Source of the DNA: JBEBSD01 sp040394475
Lineage (GTDB): Bacteria > Bacteroidota > Bacteroidia > Cytophagales > Spirosomataceae
Reading direction: 5' to 3'
DNA: 41,090 bases
Assembly (NCBI GenBank): GCA_040394475.1
Contig: JBEBSD010000057.1
Coordinates: 1-41,090 of the forward strand
The notes under the pieces were generated by a model. The model did no database searches. It saw only the letters and a program-made list of their open reading frames with translations, and was not told where the DNA came from. Positions 8,649-15,363 of the stretch are shown piece by piece; the first letter of the stretch is position 1, and each line of letters begins with the position of its first letter. Both the position numbers and the translations under genes were made by a program.

Positions 8649-8677
8649 TCGAATTGTGAACGCAGTGCGTTCGCAAT
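8636..8677. repeat. Hairpin repeat, copy 2 (upstream of fic)
   Basis: The second copy of the 42-bp repeat at 7179. Its hairpin arms are GTGAACGC and GCGTTCGC around AGT. The A and T that differ from copy 1 change together. The first third includes the outermost CTCCGCA site of the fic promoter. It lies between the DUF3024 gene and fic. Confidence 0.7.
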
Positions 8678-8723
8678 TGAGATTACGCTTTCTCCAACTG
8701 AGGTTCCTGTTCGCCTTTTTCCA

Positions 8724-9053
8724 CTATCCGAAAAAACAACCGTACGCATCATTTTGAATTTCAGTTAACAATTCATGCAGATCAGTACTATCCGGTTGTG
8801 GCTTGTAAGCTTCCCATTTCCCAGATCCACGCATCCAATAGAGTTTCCATATTTGGGAAGATTTAACAAAACGAAGCTTAGCAAACGGTAGTTCTAAGAT
8901 TTTCGTTGGATCATCCCATTGTGGTCTGATCTCAACTAATAAGGCAGTTTGCCCATCCCAAGAATAACCAAAATTCAATTGCTTACGGGTTTCTTCGTCT
9001 GCCGGCCGTAATGATTCAACATAGCTTCTTAATTGAACTTCGATCATTGACAT
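8724..9053 (-). CDS. DUF3024-family protein
   Basis: This 109-residue soluble protein has the layout I associate with DUF3024: an N-terminal LRPADEETRKQLNFGYS, a central VEIRPQWDDP, then KSSQIWKLYWMRGSGKWEAY, and a C-terminal acidic helix ending in DAYGCFFG. The function of the family is not known to me; it is often found beside accessory or toxin-antitoxin-like genes. It starts 41 bp after the RhuM-Fic gene on the same strand, so the two are probably co-transcribed, and a partner or regulator role for the Fic protein is possible but unproven. The nearby fic gene has its own promoter. Confidence 0.75.
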   Translation of the reverse strand: MSMIEVQLRSYVESLRPADEETRKQLNFGYSWDGQTALLVEIRPQWDDPTKILELPFAKLRFVKSSQIWKLYWMRGSGKWEAYKPQPDSTDLHELLTEIQNDAYGCFFG

Positions 9054-9093
9054 AAGTGGTTTCTCTATTGCTTTTTAAAGCTTGGTCGGCGAT

Positions 9094-10056
9094 TTACTGA
9101 TTCCGGTTCAGGACGCTGATCACCAGTTTTTTTACAGTCTCCATTTCATCCGGCTTACTGGCTGCCGCAAATAGTGTGAGGCTTGCCAGGGCTTCGTTGC
9201 TTAGAATGGTCTTGCCGGATTCGACGGTTAGCAGTTCGTTCCGCTCAAGAAATAGCAGGAAGCAGGCAGCTGCAATCCGTTTGTTCCCATCGACGAAGCT
9301 GTGATTTTTGATAATGAGATAGAGTAGGGTGGCGGCCTTCTCCTCTATCGATGGGTAAAAATCCTGATCGCCAAAGCCTTTTGCGATTTGAGCGATGGCA
9401 CTTTGAAAGCTTCCGTCTTTCTCCTTTCCGAAAACAGATGAATCAAAATCCGCTTTCATTGCGTCAACCACAGCCTGGTATTCTGCCAGATCAGGGTAGA
9501 TCGTTTCGCGGACCGTTTTACCCTTTTTATCCAGCTGCTCGTGATCATAGTCATCTAGCAGCGTCAACCCCTTTGCGAATGTGCTTAGCCATTGGATGTC
9601 TTCAGAACTCGCTTTTTCCTCAATAGAGCGACTTATAATGCGGATCCCGTCTTTAAGGGTTTGTACTTCCTGTTGCTTTTGGGCCAGGCGTTTTTCATTG
9701 ATGGCATAGCCTTGTACCAGGTAGTCTTTTAGCCGCTGGGTAGCCCATTGGCGGAATTGGGTGCCCCGCTTTGACTTGACGCGGTAGCCGACGGATATGA
9801 TCATATCCAAATTGTAATGATCGACTTGGTATATTTTCCCATCCGTCGCAGTTGTCGCAAATTTTGCGATAACTGATTCCTCGTCCAGTTCCCCTTCACT
9901 GAAGACATTATTTACATGTTTTCCAATAGTTTTGACATCACGCTCAAACAATACGGCTAATTGATTCCTATTGAGCCATACCGTATCCTGTTCAAAGGTA
10001 ACCTCTATTTGAGTCTGTCCATCGCGGCTTTGATAAATTTCAATTTGGTTGGTCAT
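9094..10056 (-). CDS. RhuM-type protein fused to a Fic/Doc domain
   Basis: The first about 120 residues are a RhuM (COG3943) domain: IEVTFEQDTVWLNRNQLAVLF, YNLDMIISVGYRVKSKRG and FRQWATQRLKDYLVQGY. A coiled-coil linker (RLAQKQQEVQTLKDG) leads to a Fic/Doc domain with HSFVDGNKRIAA, the Doc-type HxFxDGNKR motif, so phosphotransfer or AMP transfer is expected. RhuM-Fic proteins occur on genomic islands and are thought to be toxin- or defence-like; the target is unknown. The start codon (10054-10056) overlaps the first unit of a 19-bp-period direct repeat. The gene starts about 100 bp from att-like copy B. Its first 24 codons and upstream region are duplicated at 11884-11957. Confidence 0.88.
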   Translation of the reverse strand: MTNQIEIYQSRDGQTQIEVTFEQDTVWLNRNQLAVLFERDVKTIGKHVNNVFSEGELDEESVIAKFATTATDGKIYQVDHYNLDMIISVGYRVKSKRGTQFRQWATQRLKDYLVQGYAINEKRLAQKQQEVQTLKDGIRIISRSIEEKASSEDIQWLSTFAKGLTLLDDYDHEQLDKKGKTVRETIYPDLAEYQAVVDAMKADFDSSVFGKEKDGSFQSAIAQIAKGFGDQDFYPSIEEKAATLLYLIIKNHSFVDGNKRIAAACFLLFLERNELLTVESGKTILSNEALASLTLFAAASKPDEMETVKKLVISVLNRNQ

Positions 10057-10088
10057 GAATGAATAGGTTTGTGATGAATGAATAGGTT
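10055..10088 (-). promoter_or_regulatory. Direct repeats over the rhuM start
   Basis: ATGAATGAATAGGTT occurs twice on the plus strand (10055-10069 and 10074-10088), with a 19-bp period, the first overlapping the start codon. A near-identical pair sits at 11955-11988 in copy C. Tandem sites about two helical turns apart over a start codon suggest an autoregulatory operator; this is inference. Confidence 0.4.
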
Positions 10089-10167
10089 ATGTTGAGGCGG
10101 CAAACGCTTTACCTGGCTTTCTGTGTGTTTGTTGGCTGATTGTTTAACGCTATCACTTCCCGATACA
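10075..10167 (-). repeat. mnmE 3'-end att-like direct repeat, copy B
   Basis: This middle copy ends at 10167 in the same Cys-Ile-Gly-Lys-stop codons (TGTATCGGGAAGTGA) as mnmE, with one deleted base and several substitutions relative to copy C. Identity with copy C continues to the left, through the rhuM upstream region and its first 24 codons (9984-10167 against 11884-12068). It lies between the AlbA gene and rhuM and separates two cassettes. Confidence 0.85.
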
Positions 10168-10210
10168 GGGTTTTATTTGCTTTGATATACAACAAGTTAT
10201 GCATTTAAAG

Positions 10211-10229
10211 TTGTACAGGGGTTGTACAA
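10211..10229 (-). terminator. Hairpin directly after the AlbA-domain gene
   Basis: TTGTACA and TGTACAA form a perfect 7-bp stem with a 5-base loop (ACCCC on the minus strand), starting at the base after the stop codon and followed by CTTTAAA. The short U-tract makes it a weak terminator candidate. Confidence 0.45.
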
Positions 10230-11534
10230 TTATTTGAGCAGTTCCCAATACCCTGTTCTGTCACTTCCGACACGTTTTATGATGTTATTTTCTCGTAAAC
10301 TCCGTATATGTTTGTCTATAGCAGTCGTACTGATCCCGATATTTTCAGCCATATCCTTTTTGGATATTTTAGGATTAGCCTTAATCAGTTCGACTATTTT
10401 CCGTTGACTATCTACCAACCCATCTACCAACCCACCTTGTCGAATAATTTCTTCCGATACCGGAAATGTCATGCGAATAAAATTCACCATAAACCGAAAG
10501 CATTCCTTTCCATAGCTTTCCAAAATCCGTGGCACTCCCGAACCAAGCTGCTCAACCAATTCCAAATCCCGATACACGCGCATCAATTCCCGATTCCTTG
10601 GAATGGAAACCCCATCAAAAAAATCATCTTCATTGAGGCCCTCTGGCAATGTGCCTGCCGAAGTGATTTCTATGCGGTCGGCAAAAATCTCGAACTTGGG
10701 TGGCGCTTCACGGGTAAAGTCGTTATGCACAATCGAATTTATCACGGCCTCACGAATAGCCACCGGATTCCAGAGCCTCCGGTCTATCCGTTCCTTTGAA
10801 GTAATTTGGGTTGCCGTCCGGTTTTCCAATTCAATTTTATCTAATACGCTTTTTGTTGCCTTGATGAGCGAGCAATAGCCGTATTCATTATTTTCAATGA
10901 GGTCTACCCGATTCGTCCCGCTATACTTTGCTACTTTGATGGAAACACCGTTTTCATCAGCCAACAGATAAGCTGCATAATTGAGTACACCATCTTCGGT
11001 GAGTAACTCCAAGCTCTTTTTAAATTGATTGTTTAGCGGCTTGCGCTTTTCCTCGTAATAAATACGAAGCTGCTCAAAAGTCAAATCCTGTCGGTTTGAC
11101 AGAATCTTACCTATGGAATTGCGAGTACGCGTAGCAAATAATTTGTCAATCATCGCCTGCGCCATCGGCTCCGCTGCCGTACCTACTCGGATGAAGCAAC
11201 CTTTGTCGGTCATTCCGTATTTCTTTTTGAAATAGGGTTTCTCACTTCCGCTGGCCACGGTGATTTTGACAATCTCCCTGCCCTCTCGCTCCTCGACCAC
11301 CACGTCAAACAAGCCCATAGCCGATGGGGAAATATTGTTTTTGATACGGTCTTTGATTTTGAGCGCATCACCGTCTGCATCCGATACGCCTACGACGTTA
11401 CCGGTCTTATCAATACCGATATAAATCACACCGCCCTCATAGTAATTCAAAAAGGCAATCACTTCCTTTTTAATATCCACGTCGGCATGGAGTTCTCGTT
11501 TGTATTCTATGCGGTTTGTTTCAATCATTGTCAC
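10230..11534 (-). CDS. AlbA/Schlafen-domain ATP-binding regulator with C-terminal HTH
   Basis: The N-terminal about 130 residues are an AlbA_2 (Schlafen AlbA) domain: IEYKRELH, IAFLNYYEGGVIYIGIDKTGNVVGV, then CFIRVGTAAEPM. The centre, around AIREAVINSIVHND, FADRIEITSAGTLPEGL and LVEQLGSGVPRIL, matches the HATPase_c_4 region of these so-called RecG-like regulators. The last 45 residues form a winged helix (PKISKKDMAENIGISTTAIDKHIRSL). Such proteins are nucleic-acid-binding regulators found on islands, some linked to phage defence; the function here is unknown. Translation starts at GTG 11534 or ATG 11528, three lines of sequence from a broken transposase gene. It is the only intact gene of the cassette between att-like copies B and C. 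Confidence 0.85.
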   Translation of the reverse strand: MTMIETNRIEYKRELHADVDIKKEVIAFLNYYEGGVIYIGIDKTGNVVGVSDADGDALKIKDRIKNNISPSAMGLFDVVVEEREGREIVKITVASGSEKPYFKKKYGMTDKGCFIRVGTAAEPMAQAMIDKLFATRTRNSIGKILSNRQDLTFEQLRIYYEEKRKPLNNQFKKSLELLTEDGVLNYAAYLLADENGVSIKVAKYSGTNRVDLIENNEYGYCSLIKATKSVLDKIELENRTATQITSKERIDRRLWNPVAIREAVINSIVHNDFTREAPPKFEIFADRIEITSAGTLPEGLNEDDFFDGVSIPRNRELMRVYRDLELVEQLGSGVPRILESYGKECFRFMVNFIRMTFPVSEEIIRQGGLVDGLVDSQRKIVELIKANPKISKKDMAENIGISTTAIDKHIRSLRENNIIKRVGSDRTGYWELLK

Positions 11535-11690
11535 TCACGTCTTTACTAGATGGTATCTACCATTATTTCTGAAAGAAATCAAGATGGCGTCTTTATGTTG
11601 GTCTAAATCGTTTAAAATTTTCCGCCAATACCCTAAAAAAGTCGGTATTGTTAATTTAATGTAGATTTCTTGTTTTTGGTCAAAAAACTT
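11535..11690. other. Region between AlbA gene and IS fragment
   Basis: This 156-bp stretch must hold the AlbA gene promoter (minus strand) and the left end of the IS1-like element (plus strand). AATACC and GGTATT form a small inverted repeat around 11628-11649, a possible IS end. No open frame here resembles a protein family. Confidence 0.4.
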
Positions 11691-11883
11691 ATGGACTGTC
11701 CAAAATGTAAAGAGTCGAATCATTGTAAAGATGGCGTCGTAGGTGGCCGTCAACGCTACCAGTGCAAAACGTGCGGCTATCGCTATACAGTTGTACAAAA
11801 GTCGGATGTCAAATCGGTCGATACTAAGAGACTTGCGCTTTCGATGTACTTGGAAGGGGTGGGATTCAGAGCCATCGGTCGTA
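11691..11883 (+). pseudogene. IS1-family transposase gene, 3'-truncated
   Basis: From the ATG at 11691 the product begins MDCPKCKESNHCKDGV, then GGRQRYQCKTCGYRY, the CxxC...CxxCGYR zinc finger of IS1 InsA-type proteins. A helix-turn-helix start (KRLALSMYLEGVGFRAIGRI) follows. At 11884 it is cut off exactly where the duplicated rhuM 5' fragment begins, so the catalytic DDE part is missing and the element cannot move by itself. The cut marks a recombination junction inside the island. Confidence 0.8.
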
Positions 11884-11957
11884 TATCCTGTTCAAAGGTA
11901 ACCTCTATTTGAGTCTGTCCATCACGGCTTTGGTAAATTTCGATTTGGTTGGTCATG
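11884..11957 (-). pseudogene. 5' fragment of the rhuM-fic gene
   Basis: The fragment repeats the first 24 codons of the intact gene at 10056 (MTNQIEIYQSRDGQTQIEVT), with three base differences, starting at ATG 11954-11956. It then breaks at 11884 into the truncated IS1-like transposase gene. With its upstream region and att-like copy C it forms a repeat of about 185 bp with 9984-10167. It shows that the island once held, or recombined with, a second rhuM cassette next to mnmE. Confidence 0.88.
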
Positions 11958-11984
11958 AATGAATAGGTTTGTGATGAATGAATA

Positions 11985-12071
11985 GGCTATGTTGAGCCGG
12001 CAAAACGCTTTACCTGGCTTTCTGTGTGTTTGTTGTCCAGTTGGTTAGCGCTATCACTTCCCGATACAAAA
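11985..12071 (-). repeat. mnmE 3' end: mnmE 3'-end att-like direct repeat, copy C (authentic mnmE end)
   Basis: This copy includes the real last codons of mnmE (stop at 12054-12056) and about 70 bp downstream. Copies A (7305-7391) and B (10085-10167) repeat it in the same orientation. The shared block ends inside the Phe codon of F-C-I-G-K, as expected if an element that brings its own copy of the gene end recombines there and restores the reading frame. Confidence 0.88.
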
Positions 12072-13406
12072 CTTATTGAATATATTTTCCAGCAAATCAT
12101 CCGTGACAATGGTCCCCGTGATTTCTCCGAGATGGAACAAGGCCAGCCGAATGTCCTGTGCCAGAAAATCACCGGTAATCCCGGTGTCCAGGCCTTCGAG
12201 AACGGCCTCCAGGGCCTCCCGGGTTTTGACCAGGTGCTGATAGTGACGAAGGTTGGTGATGATCGTGTCTGTTGCGGTCGGACCCTGTGCCAGTTGCACC
12301 AGCTGCTTCTTCAGGATTTCGAGTCCTTCGCCAGTGGAGGCGGAGAGGGGAAGCGCTTCCGGTACTATAGCAAGCGACGGCGACAGATCGACCTTGTTGC
12401 GTATCCATACGATCCGTTTCGTGTCCGGAATGGCAGCTGCAAGCGGCTGAAGTTCCCGGAAAGTAGCGTCGCTGTCGAAGAGCATCAAAACAATGTCGGC
12501 CTGTTCCATCGCTTTTTTAGAACGTTCGATGCCGATGGATTCCACAAGATCGGTCGTTTCGCGGATCCCGGCAGTATCGATGATCCGGAATTTTAATCCA
12601 CCCAGTACCAGGGTGTCTTCGATGACATCCCGGGTGGTACCTGCAATGCTGGTGACAATGGCTTTTTCTTCATTGAGAAGCGCGTTGAGGAGTGTTGATT
12701 TGCCGACGTTCGGGGCGCCGATAATGGCCACAGGAACCCCTTCCTTGAGGGCATTCCCGTAATCAAAGGACTCGACCAGCGGGGAAATGGTACTGTTCAA
12801 TTTCAGGATTAAACCACGAAGGTCGTCCCGACCGGCAAATTCCACATCCTCCTCACCGAAGTCCAGCTCGAGCTCGACCAGTGAGGCAAAATGAATGAGC
12901 TCTTCCCGCAGGGCGGCAAGGCGGCGGGAGAATCCGCCCCGCAGCTGATGCAGGGCCGTACGGTGGCTGGCTTCCGAGTCAGCCGCGATCAGATCGGCAA
13001 CGGCCTCGGCCTGGACCAGGTCGAACTGACCGTTGAGGAAGGCCCGCTGGGTGAACTCGCCGGGTTTGGCCATCCGGGCGCCGTTTTTAAGGAGCAGTTT
13101 CAGGATGCTGCGTATAATATAGTCCGAACCGTGACAGGATATTTCGACTGCGTCTTCTTTCGTAAAAGAAGCAGGGTTCCTGAAGACGGTAACAAGTACT
13201 TCGTCCAGGAGGTGCTCCCCGTCCCGGATGGTACCAAAGTGCACGGTATGACTTTCAACCCGGGTGAGGTTGCTGCCTTTAAAAACTGAATTGACAATCC
13301 CGATGCAATCCTTGCCCGATATTCTGATGACGGCGATAGCCCCAACGCCACTCGCTGTAGCGAGCGCGCAGATAGGTTCCTGCTCCTGTACACTGATTGT
13401 TCCCAT
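12054..13406 (-). CDS. mnmE: tRNA uridine-5-carboxymethylaminomethyl(34) synthesis GTPase MnmE
   Basis: MnmE with MnmG adds the carboxymethylaminomethyl group to wobble uridine 34 of certain tRNAs. The 450-residue protein has the N-terminal folate-binding domain (ICALATASGVGAIAVIRISG), a helical domain and an inserted G domain with GAPNVGKST at about 229, the potassium-dependent TTRD loop, DTAG and NKVD. It ends in FCIGK with the conserved cysteine. The length is normal and the gene appears intact. The 3' end serves as the att-like core of the adjoining island, and its last codons are repeated at 10.16 and 7.38 kb. The start has no close upstream neighbour; a gap with a strong terminator separates it from susD. 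Confidence 0.97.
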   Translation of the reverse strand: MGTISVQEQEPICALATASGVGAIAVIRISGKDCIGIVNSVFKGSNLTRVESHTVHFGTIRDGEHLLDEVLVTVFRNPASFTKEDAVEISCHGSDYIIRSILKLLLKNGARMAKPGEFTQRAFLNGQFDLVQAEAVADLIAADSEASHRTALHQLRGGFSRRLAALREELIHFASLVELELDFGEEDVEFAGRDDLRGLILKLNSTISPLVESFDYGNALKEGVPVAIIGAPNVGKSTLLNALLNEEKAIVTSIAGTTRDVIEDTLVLGGLKFRIIDTAGIRETTDLVESIGIERSKKAMEQADIVLMLFDSDATFRELQPLAAAIPDTKRIVWIRNKVDLSPSLAIVPEALPLSASTGEGLEILKKQLVQLAQGPTATDTIITNLRHYQHLVKTREALEAVLEGLDTGITGDFLAQDIRLALFHLGEITGTIVTDDLLENIFNKFCIGK

Positions 13407-13456
13407 GCTGCAAATATCGTGATCCTGTACGGATATTACAGCGAGGCCCCGGAAAG

Positions 13457-13485
13457 AAAAAGGCCTCCCGGAAAGAGGCCTTTTT
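13457..13485 (-). terminator. Rho-independent terminator after susD
   Basis: AAAAAGGCCTC and GAGGCCTTTTT form an 11-bp stem with a 7-base loop, running into a T-rich tract on the minus strand. It starts 13 bp after the susD stop codon. The symmetric A/T ends may also stop plus-strand transcription. Confidence 0.85.
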
Positions 13486-13497
13486 CGGATGAATTGC

Positions 13498-15351
13498 TTA
13501 CTGATAGCCGGGATTCTGCTTCAGCTGATCATTCCGGTTCATCTCATCCCGGTGGATGGGCAGGTAGTACATTTTGTCATCCCAGGCCCGGTTTTCCTTA
13601 CCCGGATCAAGATCAGAGCGGGTATAGGTATAGGTGTAGTTTTCAGGATCGTACTGGTACACTCTTACACTCTTCCCTGGTTTCAATGCGCCGGTTATGC
13701 TGATATAGCGTACTTTTTCACCCAATGTCGTCGACGCGATCATCCAGCGGCGGGCGTCGTGATAGCGATGCTCTTCCATGAAAAGCTCGATTGCCCTTTC
13801 ATTACGATATTCATCCCGGAGTGCGGTGCCGCCGGAAGTGACGGCCGGCATGCCTGCCCGGAACCGTATTTTATTCAGCCATTCTTTCGCTACGGCCTCC
13901 TGGCCAAGCTCAAGACTGGCTTCTATATAATTAAGGACGGCTTCTGTATAGCGCAGGAATGGCCAGGGGATTTCCTGCCAGTCGGTCTGTGCCACCAAAG
14001 AGGGATTGTCGTCTATGAACTTGCGGAAGTAATAGCCGGTATAGGTTCCGTTCCAATTTTCAACACCGCCATTCCGGGTGTCCAGACCGAAATGTTTTGT
14101 TTTTTCGCCCGCCGCGTTGACGATGTCATAGTCGCCGGTCTGAATCTGCCCGTAGGGATCGCTGCCGGCTACATCGGAGGTTCTCGGCTTCCACGGAGCG
14201 CCGTCGTACAGAATCTGTGCATAAAAGCGCGGATCCCGGTTGTCATAGGGAGCAGCGGCATGCCCAGCGTTGCTCCAGCTGAACACAGTGCCGTCTGCCA
14301 TACGATACTTATCCACAAAATTTTGTGTCGGTGTATTGCCGGCCCAGTTGTGATAGCCATTGGGGCCGTTGTACAGACCGATGCGACCGCCGTTTTCCTG
14401 TTTGGCATTGATGAAATACCTGCCGAAAAGCATTTCTGCTTCACCTCCGTTGCGCGAATAAGCAATGTTGCTGGTATTGTTTTTTCCGGTTTCGGCGTCT
14501 GCCGGTGCATCCAGGTCAAGCGCAAAACCAAATCCCGCGTAGTCGACAACAACTTTGGCTGCATCTTGCGCCCGTTTCCAGCGATCGGCCTGATTGCCGC
14601 TGGTATACATCAGCAGCTCCTTGGAGTCAAACCCGGAGAGTACAGACGACGACGCTGCCTTGCCGGCGTCTCTTAAATCACTGGCAGCATACAGCAGCAC
14701 GCGTGCTTTAAGCGCAAGCGCGGCAATTTCGGAGGAGCGTCCCTTCACTACAGGAGCGCCCTTCAGCAGCGCGGCGGCTTCGTCCAGATCGGCCACGATA
14801 AATTCGACGGTTTCCGGAAAAGTGCTGCGCGCCACCGTATAGTCCTCTTCACCAAGCGCATAGGCTTTGTCGACCAATGGTACTCCGCCATAATACCTCA
14901 GCAATTGATGGTAATAGTAAGCCCGTAAGAACAGGGCTTCTCCCAGTAAGCGTTTGACGAATGTTTCGTTGGTAATCTGGGGGTTTGTAAGGTTTTCGAT
15001 GGCGAGGTTACATCCCCTGATCCTGACATACATATTTTGCCAGGAAAGTGTATTGTTTACCCAGCCGATGTCGCCAGGTTGCGAACGGGATTCTGTGATG
15101 GTGGTTATTCCGCGGCCCGGGTGCGTGAATATTGCTTCATCCGTGAGCGAGGCGAGCATCTGCTCATCGAAGCCTCCCATTCCTGTACCGCTGTAAATAT
15201 CCGTAACGAAGGCACTGATTAGTCCTTCATCTTTCCAGACGTCTTCCTTGTTAACCTGATCAAGCGGTTTGGTACTGACGAAATCGTCGTTACAGGCGGT
15301 CATTGCCAAAGCAACCATTAGCAGTGTTTTAACTATCGATAAATTCTTCAT
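13498..15351 (-). CDS. SusD/RagB-family nutrient-binding outer-membrane lipoprotein
   Basis: SusD-like lipoproteins form the lid over SusC-type porins and capture glycans or other nutrients at the surface. The signal peptide ends in a lipobox (ALAMTACN). The family features follow: an early LVSTKPLDQV-like segment (DDFVSTKPLDQVNKEDVW), TPR-like helices with FLRAYYYHQLLRYYGGVPLV, and the C-terminal RDEYRNERAIELFMEEHRYHDARRW. The end, MNRNDQLKQNPGYQ, is typical. I chose ATG 15349-15351 (617 residues) over the TTG two codons earlier. It begins 12 bp after the SusC gene, so the two form an operon. The substrate cannot be read; no glycosidase is in the operon. Confidence 0.95.
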   Translation of the reverse strand: MKNLSIVKTLLMVALAMTACNDDFVSTKPLDQVNKEDVWKDEGLISAFVTDIYSGTGMGGFDEQMLASLTDEAIFTHPGRGITTITESRSQPGDIGWVNNTLSWQNMYVRIRGCNLAIENLTNPQITNETFVKRLLGEALFLRAYYYHQLLRYYGGVPLVDKAYALGEEDYTVARSTFPETVEFIVADLDEAAALLKGAPVVKGRSSEIAALALKARVLLYAASDLRDAGKAASSSVLSGFDSKELLMYTSGNQADRWKRAQDAAKVVVDYAGFGFALDLDAPADAETGKNNTSNIAYSRNGGEAEMLFGRYFINAKQENGGRIGLYNGPNGYHNWAGNTPTQNFVDKYRMADGTVFSWSNAGHAAAPYDNRDPRFYAQILYDGAPWKPRTSDVAGSDPYGQIQTGDYDIVNAAGEKTKHFGLDTRNGGVENWNGTYTGYYFRKFIDDNPSLVAQTDWQEIPWPFLRYTEAVLNYIEASLELGQEAVAKEWLNKIRFRAGMPAVTSGGTALRDEYRNERAIELFMEEHRYHDARRWMIASTTLGEKVRYISITGALKPGKSVRVYQYDPENYTYTYTRSDLDPGKENRAWDDKMYYLPIHRDEMNRNDQLKQNPGYQ

Positions 15352-15363
15352 TGCCAAATGTGT

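Noticed and set aside
11535..11798. A minus-strand frame of 87 codons between the AlbA gene and the IS fragment
   Set aside because: It is antisense to the recognisable zinc-finger part of the transposase and has no family resemblance.
13489..14676. A 395-codon plus-strand frame opposite susD
   Set aside because: The minus strand encodes a complete SusD protein. The frame is a by-product of codon bias.
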